Positions 30,018 through 42,339 of a stretch of 64,000 bases of DNA are shown here, piece by piece. Under the pieces are notes generated by a model, which saw only the letters and a program-made list of their open reading frames with translations, made no database searches and had not been told where the DNA came from. Numbering within the stretch: the stretch's first letter is position 1; each line of letters opens with the position of its first letter. Made by a program: the position numbers and the translations under genes. The stretch comes from Symbiodinium sp. CCMP2592 (lineage: Eukaryota > Sar > Dinophyceae > Suessiales > Symbiodiniaceae), in the NCBI GenBank assembly GCA_905221615.1, contig CAJNDT010004868.1:248001-312000 (forward strand), read 5' to 3'.

Positions 30018-32880
30018 GGTGTTTCGATACAGCTTCAGGATTGAGGGTTTGTGGGTTTCTTGGGTTATCAGTTCCAGCTGGTAATGAAAGGCAAGAGATG
30101 AAGAGTAGAAACCATGGTCGCGCAAGCTATGAACAGACCACTCACAAGCGTGTGTAGTAGTATCAGGCCGCTGTTCAATTGCCCAAACTCCCAGCTCCTG
30201 GGTAGACCGACAGCTACATGCATCTCGGCAGGGAGGACAGACATGCAGTTCGAGAGAGGGAGAGGGCGAGATAGAGAGAGTACTCTTCAGCACGATTCAG
30301 TCACAGTCCTTTAAGCTTCCTACCCTTCATAGCCCTGTAGTCTTGTCTACTACATGTATATAGTCTCTATGGGCTTTTTCGGGCCAAATGCCTCCCGAAG
30401 CAATATTCGTATTGGAGGGCCGTTCAAGCAGGAGGAATTGGTTTGTCGACAGTTGCTGAGGTGGCTGTCGTCGCCGCCCGACCATCTCCGACAGTGCCTG
30501 GGTCACTACATTACTACACGGGATGTTAAGAGAGCCAGGAACCCAAATACACATCCCAAACCATGGGATCTCTTCCCTCTGGTGTTTGCGCCCGTGTGAA
30601 AGCAGAAGGGGCTCAAAAAGCATGGCAGCATTGCTTGTGCGTCATTGTACGGCACTCAGGCAACGGCAGGCAGAAGGCATGCAACCAGACACAAGGCGCG
30701 ATGTGTGAGGGCTGGGGCCCATGTCATGAGCAACGTCATCGCCGTTTCCATGGTCATGATTAATAGACTAATAGCTGGTGCACCTGCCTATCAACTGTTC
30801 GTCTCTACCTACTGCGATGAAGCTTCACGGTGTTTGCTGGGGGCAGGTTTGCCTTCGGGTGTCTGTAGAAGAGCTTGGTCTGACCCCGGCGGTGGAGAGG
30901 CCCTGCCAGGATGTTCTGGGGTTTCTCGATGTTATCTTTGTAGTGTTCAGGAGCCTCTTCTATACAGGGTTTTTCCGTTGGGTGAGATTGCAGGGCTTAG
31001 TGTTTTGCGTGGGTCAATGACATTGGCATTTCCCACGAGCCCTTAACTTTCCGACGATGGAGCAGAAGCCAAAAAAATTGAACAAGACTTGAACGAAACC
31101 TTCGTATTGGGACTCCCGGCATGTCCGGCGTCAGGCTGTAGAGGTGGGATCATGAAGTCACTTCGCTGAATGCGCACTGTCATAGGGCCATGGGGATGAC
31201 AAACAGGAGTTGCTTCCAAGTCTCACTTGTTCTCTCATAAAGGGCACTCTAAGGAGTGTTACCCAGGGTATCCCAGGGTACTACAACAATATGCAGTTGC
31301 CATAAGGGTACTATACTATAAGGGTACTTTCCTACGTGGTTCCCGTGAACAGTGGCCTCCAGCTGGCAATGGCTGCAAAGGCGTATTGTTTGCAGACCGT
31401 ATATATGTACGCGTCTGTACTCTTGTCGGATATCGTTTTGTATCTTTAGATACCCATGCATGTCTTTAGGCACACATACTTCCCCCTTCTTGGAACATCC
31501 ACTTCCTTGTTCGTTTACATCCCTCCATCCATCTGTCCATCCATCCATAATGCATGCATATGATTGTAACCGAGACATGTCAGACCCGGAAGCCAGGGCC
31601 ATTCGCCTCATCGGACCAGACGAGGAGATTCCAGACTTAATTTCTCGAACACTTCACGCACAGATTCGGTACTGCACGTACAGTACAGGCCTGCCTCATT
31701 CTGCTTTGCGTTTGGTGGCGTGCGGGTGTCGGTTCTGTTCCTTTAAGTCTCCTAGCTGCCCAAGTGTCGTCTTCGGCTTTGGCATCGAGTTAGGTTACGA
31801 CCTGTGCCACATCCATTGCTGATCTCCTCAACCCTCAAACCTCGAGTCTACTGTAGCACTCAAAATTGGAAACCCTGAAATGTGCTCAGTGCGCTGTGGC
31901 AGGACTTGCTAATCACGGGAGAAAGCGGAGCCTGCGTGCAGCGAGATGGTGCCTGGGCAGTGTTCGAAGTGACGTTTGATGATTCGTATAGCATGATTTC
32001 GAAGTATGTTGTGACCGCAGCAATAAGCAACAGGAATAGGAGCAAACCTTGGTGACCAGTAGGTTAATGGGACAAGACCCTGAGCTGCGTGGAGGTGACA
32101 CTTTCGAGCTGAAAGAGGAGGGCCTTTCGGGCATTGAACCAGGCCGTTGGTGTGGCCTGCGGTGCTAGGGATCGTAGCTCTGGCTTTTTGTTGTTCCTTC
32201 CTGTGCCTCTGAGGGCTAGGGCTCTAGCTATAGTTTCTTTTGGTGGTGTTGTGGGTTTGTCTGGCTGTTGTGGGCTTTCAGGGACACCAGGTCTTGGGGT
32301 TTCCCCTCTTCCGTTGCAGGATGTATCTTTCTCTTTTCGGTTTCCCTACACACTGCAATTTTCTCGAAGGCTCTAGGCTGTAAAGTTCCACTCCTGAAGC
32401 CCATCTGAGTTGTGGCGCTCAGCGCGAAACACAATGAACATGAGAAGAATGACCGTATGAGCAAAACCGTTGCTATTCAAGCGCTCTAGATAGCCCCATT
32501 GCTCGAAACGGAAATCGATGCCGGGATATCACACCACGGACTCTCACGTTGATGCCGCTAGGATCCGCTATGTGGGGCGGGCTTTGACTGCAACCATAGA
32601 TGCCATAGAAGAGTGTGTGCGAAAGGCACCGGTGCGTTGCAACGACCTGCTAACAACGAGGTATCGCGCAACCTACTCGTGTCCCCTTGCCCAGCATTCT
32701 TGTTCGCGGAAGCGGGCATAAATCAGATGCAAGACACAAGACTAACACCCCCCAAAACTGTAAAGCGCTCACACCTTAAAGCTCCCAAACCTGCAACCCG
32801 GGGAACATCCCTGGTGTCCTAGACGAGTGTCTACAACAAACACTAAACCACCAAGCCCTGATCGCCTAAATTTCCTGAGA
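30018..32880. other. No gene recognised
   Basis: Several medium open frames exist on both strands, but none has a recognisable motif. A coding-like piece at 31579-31668 (DPEARAIRLIGPDEEIPDLI) may be an exon of an unknown gene. Confidence 0.3.
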
Positions 32881-33165
32881 CTATGAGCAATAATTAGCGC
32901 CGACTCGATAGAGCTAGTGTAGTTAAGAGCCCTATAGAAACCCTCATATATGGAACCCCTTATAAACCCTTCTAGACCCTAATGTCACCCTTAATCGAAC
33001 TCTTATCGAACTCCCATAAACCCCTTTGAGCCCCTATAAACCCTCTGAGCCCTTACCTCTAGAATCGAAGCCTTCTAGAACCCCTCATAAACCCTATAAT
33101 TATCGAGTTTATAAACCCTAAACCCCTATATAAACCCAAACCCCAGAACCCCAGAGCCCAGAGTC
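32881..33165. repeat. Degenerate CCCTATAAAC repeat tract
   Basis: Irregular repeats of CCCTATAAACCC and AACCCTTATA, a variant of the telomere-like heptamer, run up to the candidate exon at about 33180. Confidence 0.6.
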
Positions 33166-33179
33166 TCCAAGACTAGAGC

Positions 33180-33270
33180 TCGCAGGATCTGCCGGCCACG
33201 TGGCCTTGGCCGAGACTCTGCCAACTTCCGACCTGGCGCCCGCGCAGCTGCTGCCCGGGCCCCGGCGGGG
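33180..33270 (+). CDS. Candidate exon, unassigned, GC-rich
   Basis: GC-rich and open as AGSAGHVALAETLPTSDLAP and onward. It is flanked by C-rich heptamers upstream and TTTAGGG downstream (33297-33320), as at verified exons. No family was recognised. Confidence 0.3.
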
Positions 33271-33606
33271 TTTACTCAGAGACTCCGGGGTTTACAGTTT
33301 AAGGGTTTAGGGGTTTAGGGTTGAAGGGTGTAGGGGCCAGTGTAGGGCTCAATATAAACAGATAGCGGTATGTTTAGGGCTTCTTAATGGTGTGAGTATA
33401 TCATAATATGCCCCGGCATTTGGGCTTCAGTGTAGCAGTATGTTGTTTTCTGATTGCTTGATTGGACAGAGCTTAAAGACACAGAATATCTCGAGATCCT
33501 ATAATCAAGTCTCAAACCCTGAAGCCTTAAATCCTGAGCTACTAAACCCCTATAAACCCCTGAACCCTGAGACCGCATCACCTGCAAAACAAACCCCTCC
33601 AGAGGT

Positions 33607-33690
33607 CATGGGTGCGTCAGGCCGTGCAAGCGCTGCAGGACGGCGGTACCTTGCCCCTCGCCGTGGCACTGGGAAGCCGTCCCGAACCCT
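33607..33690 (+). CDS. Candidate exon, unassigned
   Basis: It follows CCCTGAACCC-type heptamers and the acceptor CTCCAGAG. Two frames are open; one reads SWVRQAVQALQDGGTLPLAV, the other starts VMGASGRASAAGRRYL. No family was recognised. Confidence 0.25.
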
Positions 33691-33726
33691 ACTCCCGCCT
33701 CCCCTAATTGACCTTTAATCCCTAAA

Positions 33727-33823
33727 CTTACCTTTGGTTAGTAGGGAATGAAGGAATGGGGTGCAATTATAACTACTATTACTGCCATTCTTCCGTTCCC
33801 TACTACAGGTAGCCAAAGGTAAG
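33727..33823. mobile_element. Palindromic element, family F
   Basis: CTTACCTTTGGTTAGTAGGG at 33727 is mirrored by CCCTACTACAGGTAGCCAAAGGTAAG ending at 33823. The ends resemble a GT donor complement, so this could be a young introner. Confidence 0.75.
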
Positions 33824-35189
33824 CGTGAATTATTGACCTTTACTCCCTACAACCCGAAACCCCTGGGTGTCTTCGAGGCTTCTGACCAGCTTTTGGGGCC
33901 CAAGTGGGCCTCTGAAGCCGCTGCGCCCGGGCTGAAAGTGTGGGGCGTTTTGGGGGCTTAGGGTCTTTGGGCTTTTGAGGGGGGCTCAGCGTGTTTAAGG
34001 CTCTGGGGTTTAGATGGGTTTAGGCTTTTTTCGGTTTTAGGGCTTTGGGTTGCAGGTTTTCGGAGTTTAGTTTAGAAGGGTGTGTTTAGGAGGGTTGCAT
34101 GACCTTGTCGTTGTTCGCCTGTTGTCGTCTCAGGGAGCATAGGAGGGTCATCCAGGTTTCAGGGGTTTGGGTTCCTAAACCCTAAACCCTAAACCGTCGA
34201 CGGCAACTCATGATGTAAGATGTAAGCATTTCGGGGTTCGGACTTGGGGTCTTGGGGAGGGGTTTGGGGTTGAAGACTGTCCTTGTGCAGCCTGATACAA
34301 CCCAGCCCAAACCCTATATATGCAAAATACTTAGACCCGTTATAAACCCAAAAGTCATCAGTGCCAAGCCCAAAATAGTCCGATGATCGAGCCCTCAACA
34401 GGTTGACCCTTCCAGAGCTTCGTCTCGAGGTGGCAGGGGATGCTCGGGGTTAGTGGCTGTAGGGGTTTTGGAGTTTCGGGTTTAGTTAGGGCAAAGGGGC
34501 CGAGGGGTTTGCCATGGGTTTCGAGTATGAGTACGGTTTGGGGTTTATAGGCTGAGGGATAGGCGTTCATTTAAGCGTTTTAGTATCAGGGCTTCGGCAC
34601 AGTCTTAAGGTTGGGAGCTTGGAGATTCAGAGTTGTTGGTCTGGTCCGGCGTTTCGCTAGTTACGTAGCTGCAGACATGTTGGTTGTGGTACGGGGGTCT
34701 GTCTAGATTCCGGTTAATTTTGCGGTATGCATCTAGGCTTGATTGTTTGGGGTGTTGTTTCACATGCAGACTAGTCTTTTTTTGCAGCATCTTTTCAGGG
34801 GATATTTCGGGTGTTTACGGCGGAGGTGTTCTCAGTAAATAAGAGGATGCGTCCGCGATGTGATTGCTTGGGAGCAGCTGGGGAGAGCTTGCGGAGTGGG
34901 TTGGGAGTTATGTAGTTGGGAGCAGCTGGGGAGTGGGTTGGGAGCACTAAAGAAGATAACTGCTGAAGCCGGCACTTGGGCCCTCCCAAGCCGATCCGGA
35001 TTCTTAAGGAAGCCCGAACCACCCTCCCGAAGACGACCCGACTACTCAGAGAAATCCTAGCCATCCTCCCGAAGACGACCCCGCTACTTGCCCAAAAAGA
35101 ATTCGGACTTGCATCCGGAAGAAGGCCCAGTTTTACAGAGCGAATTTGGTGAGGTGTGTCTTGGAGGGCGTTTGGCGTAGACTGGAGGG
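33824..35189. other. No gene recognised; G-rich heptamers and exon-like scraps
   Basis: TTTAGGG-like tracts occupy 33950-34180. A short open piece at 33875-33945 (FEASDQLLGPKWASEAAAPG) could be an exon. A repeated motif, CGAAGACGACCC, occurs at 35030-35085 and again at 35615-35675. Confidence 0.35.
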
Positions 35190-35605
35190 TAGCGAGTCGG
35201 TTGGGAGTGGTGGGTTGGGTGGGGTACGGAGTGGGAGAGGGTTGGAGAGGGTTGGGAGAGGGTCGGGAGAAGGTTGGGTTGGGAGGGGTTGGGAGAGGGT
35301 TGGGAGAGGGTGGGAGAGGGTTGGGAGAGGGTTGGGAGAGGGTTGGGAAAGGGTTGGGAGAGGGGGTTGGGAGGGGGTTGGGTGGGTTGGGAGTGGGTTG
35401 GGAGGGTGGTTTGGGAGTGGGTTGGGAGAGGGTTGGAGAGGGTTGGGAGAGAGTTGGGAGAGGGGGTTGGGAGAGGGTTGGGAGAGGGTTGGGAGAGGGT
35501 TGGGAGAGGGTTGGGAAAGGGTTGGGAGAGGGGGTTGGGAGGGGGTTGGGTGGGTTGGGAGTGGGTTGGGAGGGTTGGGAGTGGGGTTGGGAGTGGGTTG
35601 GCACC
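35190..35605 (+). repeat. G-rich minisatellite (GGGTTGGGAGA, 11 bp)
   Basis: About 400 bp of GGGTTGGGAGAGG-type units, all G on the plus strand, with a higher-order duplication: the two halves near 35280-35400 and 35460-35560 are alike. It could form G-quadruplexes. It makes long spurious open frames in five phases. Confidence 0.95.
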
Positions 35606-37425
35606 CAACACCATGCTTACGAAGACGACCCAGAGAAAGCTGTGACCGAACACCACACTTACGAAGACGACCAAACAAACATGCATACCCCAACACCCTT
35701 TCTTACTAGGTGAGAACACCTACTTTGTAGACGCCAGAACAATGCGTGGATCTTTCGTGCAGTCAAGGCATGTCAAGGCCGGCGCTGCTTCACCATCGCT
35801 GTCGCTGCAATCTGCCGTCGATGCCAAAGCGACCCTAACCCCTGCGCTAGTTAGATCCTCAACTCTCGAACCCGTAGACCCCCAAACCCCAAGTAAGATC
35901 CCAGAAACCGAAGCCCTAAACCCCAAGGACCTAGATCCCTAACCTCTAAACCCTGAACCCTCTAATCCAGTTGCCTTACATATACCGAAACTCCCCCTTA
36001 AACCCGAAGCCCTGACACGAACCCTAAACCCGAACCGTTTGCCAAAATCCCCAAGCCCGAATCTCCCATTGTCGCCAGGTTTGTGTCCGGCCACCGGAGA
36101 AGGCATCGAATCTACAAGCGTGGTAGGGTTTAAGGGGGTTTGGGTTTAAGTCGGTTTAGGGTTTAGGGGTTGAGGGTTTAGGGGTTTCGGGATTAGAGTT
36201 TAGGGGGTTTGGGTTTAAGTTTTAGGAGCTCTGCCAGTGATCTACCCCACGATCGAATTTGACACGGGATAGTGGGGGGTTGAAGCCAGGAACAGCCGGG
36301 GTTTAGGGTCGAGGGTGAAGGGTTGGTCCTTGGCAACGATGCTGGCAGGACGACAGCGCAGTGTGGACCTACGCCTGCCCATCTTGTTGCACAGCTCGGA
36401 GCAAGTTGTGATATTTGATAGCTTGCTAATCTAGGGCCTAACCGTGCGCAGCATCTACATCCTACTGGTCGCATAAATCTACGACATGGAAGTCGCCAAT
36501 TTAAAGCAAGGGTCATTGCTGTTGTGCTCAGATGTCGTGCCAGGTCTGCACTAGACTCAGCCATCCATCCTCGCTGCCATGCAGAGCCATGCAAGTTGTT
36601 CTGGAGGCTGGGGGTTTGGGACACCGCAGCCCACACGGTACTCAGAGAATATAAACAGACAAGATCTAAGTCCAATGAGCGTGAATGCGCAGGGGGCAAG
36701 GCAATCAAGTTGCACTCCACTTCCACTACTCTTGCAGAGACCACAACGTTCGAGCATGCCACCCACTTGTTGTACTCATGCCTCCTCTCCAGGAACTCCA
36801 AACAAGGCACTAGGCGGCTAAGTGCCGACTGCAATTGCTACACCATAAACCCTAAAGCCTTCCACTATTTGATTCTTCATAGCAGCATAGCAGTTGCAGG
36901 AGAGATGGCAAGGAGTGTCGGAGGACGACTTCGGGAAAAGAACGTTTCAGTCCCCCTGCGTCCCATGGGTCTCTTCCCTTCGAGCCCAAATGCCTAGTCC
37001 TTAACCGCATCTTAACATTCATCCTGAGCCCTGACTCCCAAACGCCAACAAATAGACCCTGATCCCCGGATCCCCCCGTCGAAAACTCCAGAGACATCAC
37101 AAAGCCATACACGCTCCACCCCGGTGCCTGAATGCTGAATGTAGACCCCAAAGAGGCCAATCCCACTGGTGAGCGGCGTCCTCAGATGTCAGCTATGGAC
37201 TCAGGTACCGAGTCTTAGATTGTCGGGGTTGGTTGGGTATCAACCCTAAACCCTTAACCCTTAACCCTAAACCCCTACACCCTAAACCCCTAAACCCTTT
37301 AAAAAAAAAACCTGCACCCTAAAGACCCTAAACCCTAAACCCTATCTGGCGTGATTGAGGCTCCAGGTTGCATAGGTTTCACGTCTTGGAGGTTTTGGGG
37401 TTTGGCGCCTTTTTCGTTTGGGGTA
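35606..37425. other. No gene recognised; C-rich heptamers 35840-36080
   Basis: A possible exon is at 36079-36118 (FVSGHRRRHRIYK in one frame), bounded by a CGCCAG acceptor and by TTTAAGGGG downstream. The minus-strand open frame 36193-36834 overlaps heptamers and shows no motif. C-rich heptamers recur at 37240-37345. Confidence 0.3.
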
Positions 37426-37550
37426 TCAAGGGGGAAAAGGAGGCACCCTTAATGGGGACCCTACAATATAATGGGCTATATGATAATATAATAGCTGTAT
37501 TAAGGGTATATAGGGGTTCTTATTAAGGGTCCCCCCTTTTACCCTTGGAG
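37426..37550. mobile_element. Palindromic element, family G
   Basis: Imperfect inverted arms TCAAGGGGGAAAAGGAGG / CCCCCCTTTTACCCTTGG flank CCCTTAAT and ATTAAGGG and an AT-rich core. No second copy was seen. Confidence 0.6.
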
Positions 37551-37744
37551 GGTAGGACCCTCTGGATCTGCGCATCTCTGTGTCTGTCAATGGAGATAGC
37601 GCTCTCTCGCTCTGACTGCCACCACTTGCATGCCTCTACTTTCGTCTTCACAACCGCGTCCATGCATCCCTGTATCAGGCTGTATCATTGTGTCTTCAAG
37701 ATATTCTTTCTAGAGTTTGCGTATATTCGCGCATATGTCTTCGT

Positions 37745-37793
37745 TGGTGGGTGGGTGGGTGGGTGGGTGGGTGGGTTGGTTGGTTGGTTGGTG
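37745..37793 (+). repeat. (GGTG)n/(GGTT)n microsatellite
   Basis: Perfect GTGG units followed by GGTT units. Confidence 0.9.
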
Positions 37794-38203
37794 TATTGGT
37801 GAGTTTCTTTGCCTATCTGTCTATCCATCTTCTTACATGATATATGTTTGCATGGCGCAAACACACAGATGTAATGCTTGCACACACCGCTGACATCCGG
37901 CATCCCTTAAGAGGAAGCAGGGAAGCACAAACTGCAAGCTCGGGAAACCTTGTCCGACTCCAGTTGTGTTTATTTAGCATGGGTGATTGCCTGTAGAAAT
38001 ATTGTCCATGTAAAGTTTCTGAGCTGATATTTAGTGCTGCGGTGCTTCGGATCTGGATTGGGGTTTTAGGCTTTGTATTCTTCAATGGTCGAGTCCTTTG
38101 TAGTAGCGCTTCGACGGGCTGTGAGGTCTTGAGACCCAAATGTCATGCCTATTGCCGGAATCCTCACTCCTCGAACCTTGAATATGAAACTCTAACACCA
38201 TAA

Positions 38204-38316
38204 CCCTAAGGGTCCAAGTACCTATATAATAATCATATACTCTCCTAAATATTGGGCTACATAACTAGTATCCTAAACCCAAGTACCTGATTATTGGGTC
38301 CTTTGGACCCTTAGGG
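38204..38316. mobile_element. Palindromic element, family H
   Basis: CCCTAAGGGTCCAAGTACC at 38204 and GGTCCTTTGGACCCTTAGGG ending at 38316 form terminal inverted repeats around an AT-rich core. Confidence 0.7.
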
Positions 38317-40212
38317 TAATCCTGAAGACCTTAACCCCAGTCCCCAAACCTTTCTCGAAACCCTGCGACGTTCCGGAACCCTGCGTTTGGCTCTTCGCAT
38401 GTCGGGCAGCCTCTCGTAGCCTCGTCAAGCGCGGCCTTTGCTCGCCAGGCCTCGAGAGAAATCACAAGCAAAGGCCAACAAGGACAAGTAGTGAAAGCAA
38501 ACAGGTTAGCAGTATTTGCAACACTCACTGCCGGACAGTCGATAAACGTCACAATGAAAACGGTCGAAATCATCATGATGTGACCGATTTGGCTGTCAGT
38601 CTCCGCGTTCACGTATGTGTGTTTTTATGTGTGTATGTAGGCAGGTAGGCACTCCCTCAGAAATGTAAGCAGTGTGGCATCGCCAGGGCAGGCGGGGGAA
38701 TGTTGAGGCTTTGGGTTAAGGGTTTTTGCAGTCTAGGGCAGTCTAATGTTGAGGGGGGGGTGGCGGGCTTGGCAACTTGTAGGGTACCGGGCGCTTCGGG
38801 TTTTGAAGGTTTAGGACCTGTAGAGTTTCGGAACTAGTGGACTTGTGGCATTTTGTGTCTTCGGTTTCAGGGTCCAGGGCCTGGGGCTTGCACGCCATGC
38901 TACTATTCCCCAATGTGAGAGGCACGGAAAGACCAAACAGAAGCGGGCTACAGCTCCTGAAGCCAGAACTCCGGCCCATGACACCAGCCTTGCGCAGGTA
39001 TGCCCCGGCGGTGGTAGAGCTCACATCGAAGTGAAAGCAGCACGACTGAACACTGGTGATCATGGTGATTTCCATTCCGGTTTTTGCGATTGTGAAGGTC
39101 TTGGTTGACTGACTGTGCATTATTCTTGTCCTTGTTATGCAAGCCCTTGATGCCACGGTTGTGCCTGCTGTGATCGTAATCGCGATGGGACCACTTTTAT
39201 CAGGATGGCTGGGACGGCCGCGCCGACCCCGGTGATGAAGCCATCTGCGGTGTGCGTAGACAACCCCTATCCGCAGGCGGGAGCCCGGATCGACGGGCTA
39301 CCAGTAGCAGACCGTAAGACAAACAGCAGCCTTGGTCCTGCAGCACTAAATGCAAGACAGAGACCAGAGATCATGTGAGAACACACCGAAGAAACAACTC
39401 AAACCTCAGCACTCGACCGCTTCAACCCATCATTTTGGTTTCGGGCTTGTGCTCTGAGACTTGTTTTTCCGGGCTACAGGCAACTGGCAGTTAGTTTGCA
39501 TCTCAGTTTGGGAATCCGGTTGTGGGAGATACGTGCTCTTGACGCTGCCGGGGCCTTGATAATTAGCACAGGGTCTTGGGGCATATTACCTGAACGTATT
39601 GTGGTTTGCCGGGACTTTAGGAGGATAGCCGTCTGCCAGCATCGCGAATGGAAGGTTGTAGGAGGCTGCCATCGTGCCGTGGTTCGTCGGCTTTCTTGCA
39701 GCATGCTCTTCTTGAAGTGCCCTTTCCCTGGCAAGCGGCACTAAGCACGATGTAGAAAAACAGTTGTGGTGCTAAATGTCGGCAAGTGGTTCGGGGCTGC
39801 CTTTGCACATCGCCGGATGCCGTGCATGCAGGTCTGGGGTCCTCCGGCGCTACTTGGCTGCAACTGAACTTTGGCGATAGCAAGGGCCAGCATGAAGTGG
39901 TCAGGCAAGAACCACAGGCAGGGAGCGATCCGCATGCTTACGGACTTTTGGTCGAAGCTTAGCTTGGCAACTCTCTGGTTCCCTGTTACTGGCGGGAAGA
40001 GGAATCAACATCTGAAGTATCTCTAATTCACTATAGCAGTAGTCATGATTACGATGATGATGTTGCTGTTCCGGGTGATCTGTGTAATTCCGGCTTCACG
40101 TGCAACATTCCCACGGGCTGCACAAGCCAGACTCTGCTGCTTGTATCATGCACCAGCCATAAACTGTGTTCAATCACAACTGCATAGATGAGGTGCCAAG
40201 CATACTACCGGT
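38317..40212. other. No gene recognised
   Basis: Presumed 5' region of the PFK-2 gene. Open frames at 38331-39156 and 39474-39883 occur on both strands without motifs. Confidence 0.3.
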
Positions 40213-40351
40213 TTGAGTTATCTGTTGCCTGGCTTCTACAGCAGCACGAACAGCACCGCGCTCTCGGTGTTGCAGCCCAGGACGCTGGCCACACGCCGCT
40301 CGACTGATGCAAGACCAGCGCCAATGAACTCCAACCTCTTTGCTGGTCCAG
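40213..40351 (+). CDS. Probable N-terminal exon of PFK-2/FBPase-2
   Basis: An open, coding-like piece reads LPGFYSSTNSTALSVLQPRT, ends ...NLFAGPG and stops at a clean GT donor (CCAG|GTGGTTTAGG). It lies 5' of the P-loop exon, on the same strand. No ATG is in frame, so an earlier exon is needed. It is low in motifs, as expected for the variable N-terminus of this enzyme. Confidence 0.4.
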
Positions 40352-40589
40352 GTGGTTTAGGCTTCAGCGCTTCGGGGCCCGGGGATCTCGAAGATTGACG
40401 GTCAGGTTATAGTCCGTACCCACAGAAGCTCGAAGCGTGCTTAATTTTCGATCTTTCGGAACAGGGCGGTCGCTGAGTTGACATGCCATGTTGTAAGCTG
40501 CCAGAGGCTTGCTGGCTGTGGCAAGCTTTACGCCCGCAACGTCCTTCTGTCAGTGATTCGCAGACTGGCCTAGACCAGAGACCTGACCA

Positions 40590-40676
40590 AGGTTCAGACA
40601 ATCTGGTCTGTTGCATGGTTGGTCTGCCGGCCAGAGGCAAGACCTTCATCGCCCGGAAGCTATGTCAGCACCTTTG
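40590..40676 (+). CDS. PFKFB-like: 6-phosphofructo-2-kinase exon: Walker A
   Basis: The frame reads DNLVCCMVGLPARGKTFIAR, then KLCQHL. GLPARGKT is the diagnostic P-loop of 6-phosphofructo-2-kinase, which makes fructose-2,6-bisphosphate, the cytosolic switch between glycolysis and gluconeogenesis. The exon ends in phase 2 at 40676 before a GC donor. Joining to 41480 in phase gives QHL-C-PCKVFNVGEY, the expected continuation. The 5' limit is uncertain because the frame is open upstream to about 40480. Confidence 0.9.
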
Positions 40677-41479
40677 GCGGAAGTTCGAGCTTCGGTACAC
40701 GCCATGGGACTAATCTTTCTATCTCAGATACAGATACAGGTATAGGTTCGTAGATGGAGATTGGCACACATACGCTCTTGAAACGTGCCGAAACACAGCA
40801 TGACGATACAAAAACATTGGTTAGTGAGTCAGTCGATATGTTTGGCTCTTTGCTGGTTCTGTCTTTGTCGGTCTAAATGGTACCGAAAGTTCTTTGCAAC
40901 TGTGCTCTGGGCTGGAGGCCAATGACTTTCGTCCCAGCATGAACGAAGACCTCGAAGCATGCAGTCGGATCTTTGGGCATAGATGACGATGAAGCTGCTG
41001 TACGTTATTTTTGATTACATACCTCTATAGATATACATACATGTATATAGTGAATAGTGTTGCATATTTTGCCTGGCGATAGCGAGGTACATCAGACGCT
41101 CAGCTGCATGAAGACTTCGGGCTATGTTGGATCTTGTCTTGCTGCTGGATAGCTTGGACAGGTTGCGGGGTTGAAGGTTTTGGATCCAGGGTTTATAGGA
41201 GGCTGTCAGATGTTGGCTGCTGCCAGATCCTTGCAAAACCCTGCCGTGACAGCGTCGTTCTTCAGTCTCCGCTTTTCGCGGAAAGAACCGAGCTAGTGCC
41301 TGTGAAGCCCATCCTGCATGCTAGAATGCCGGAGCCACCGCCGCCGACATCAACACCACCGCCATTGCTAAGTGATACCGTTGCTACACTGTCAAAACTT
41401 GTGAGTTCACGTTGTGTGGAGATCCTATGCCCCAAAGGCTGAGCCTCTGAGCCACAACTTCAGGTTTCTTCTATGGCAG
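40677..41479 (+). other. PFK-2 intron
   Basis: A GC-AG intron with little heptamer content. A proline-rich open stretch (41290-41440) with no match may be intronic. Confidence 0.5.
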
Positions 41480-41518
41480 CCCCTGCAAAGTCTTCAACGT
41501 CGGAGAGTACCTGCTCAG
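41480..41518 (+). CDS. PFKFB-like: PFK-2 exon: FNVGEY
   Basis: The acceptor TATGGCAG ends at 41479. The frame reads CKVFNVGEYLLR. FNVGxYRR is a hallmark of PFK-2, here with LLR after GEY. The phase agrees with the P-loop exon. The donor is either GAAGCT at 41519 or just before; the junction to the next exon was not resolved. Confidence 0.85.
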
Positions 41519-41923
41519 GAAGCTTTGCTGCGCTACCTCCGGTTTGTTCAGGGTTTTAGGGTTCAGGGTTTGGGTTTAGTTGTTTGTGCCTCTTCCTCCA
41601 CGTCAGCTCCTAAACAATTCAGATTGCCGCGAATGAGTTTCAAGTGGTTCGAACCATGCTGTTCTTGCCTTTTTTGTGTTGTGCGTCCACCGTCGTTAAG
41701 TCAGTTCTTCGCCGGGGGTCCAAACCCTAAACCCCGAACCAACCTTTCCGCCCTTGAAACAAGGAATATACCCCGCACTATCCAGACCACAAGGTAGCCA
41801 GGCCTTCATACTACAATGTAAGGCATGTTCCGTAATTCAGGGGTATTGCGCTCTTTTGGTACCCCTCAAACGGCAAACTCTAAACCCAACCCCAAAGGCT
41901 TGTGGATGGCAAGTTCCAGCCAG

Positions 41924-41979
41924 CTTCCTTCTTCGACGAGTCCAACGAAGAAGCCCGCGCACTACGCGCCTTTGTGGAT
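41924..41979 (+). CDS. PFKFB-like: PFK-2 exon: FFDxxNEEA
   Basis: The frame reads ASFFDESNEEARALRAFVD, the PFK-2 'FFdp.Neea...R..va..al' block. C-rich heptamers (41877-41895) lie before it and G-rich ones (42030-42090) after. Ending at GAT (with the junction G shared) and joining to the micro-exon 42326-42339 gives FVD-ALEL, as in the family. Confidence 0.9.
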
Positions 41980-42325
41980 GGATTTGGTGTTCAGGGCTTA
42001 TATAAGGCTTGTGGTTTCGGTTAAGGGCTCATCGCGCTTGGGATTAAAGTTTGTAGGGTTTCTCGGGTTCGGGCTTTATAGGGCTTGGGTTGGTGACTGT
42101 TCCAAGCAGGGTTCCATGTGAGTGATGGAGGCTAATCTTGAATTGTCTTCATGCCCCTGGAGCTATTTACAAACCGGCCAAACAGAAAGCCTTGAACTCT
42201 AATTTACAACCCTAAACATTAAACCCTGAACCGAGATAGCCTCAAACTCCATGCCCGGCCCGAACCTTTACTCCTGATCCCTGACATCTCGACGCACTCG
42301 CTTGACCTTTTCACCCTCAGCCCAG

Positions 42326-42339
42326 GCTTTGGAGCTCAG
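42326..42339 (+). CDS. PFKFB-like: PFK-2 micro-exon (14 nt)
   Basis: GCTTTGGAGCTCAG sits between the acceptor CTCAGCCCAG and the donor GTAGGG. Phase 0 in and phase 2 out fit both neighbours, giving FVD-ALEL-S-SYISGEFGAVAIYD; without it the family alignment lacks this piece of helix. Identified by phase and spacing. Confidence 0.65.

Noticed and set aside
34795-35719. Long Pro/Asn/Ser-rich and Gly/Trp/Arg-rich frames on both strands
   Set aside because: Translation of the G-rich minisatellite; open in five phases, no domain.
36193-36834. 213-codon minus-strand frame
   Set aside because: Overlaps heptamer tracts, shows no motif, and competing frames are open on the other strand.
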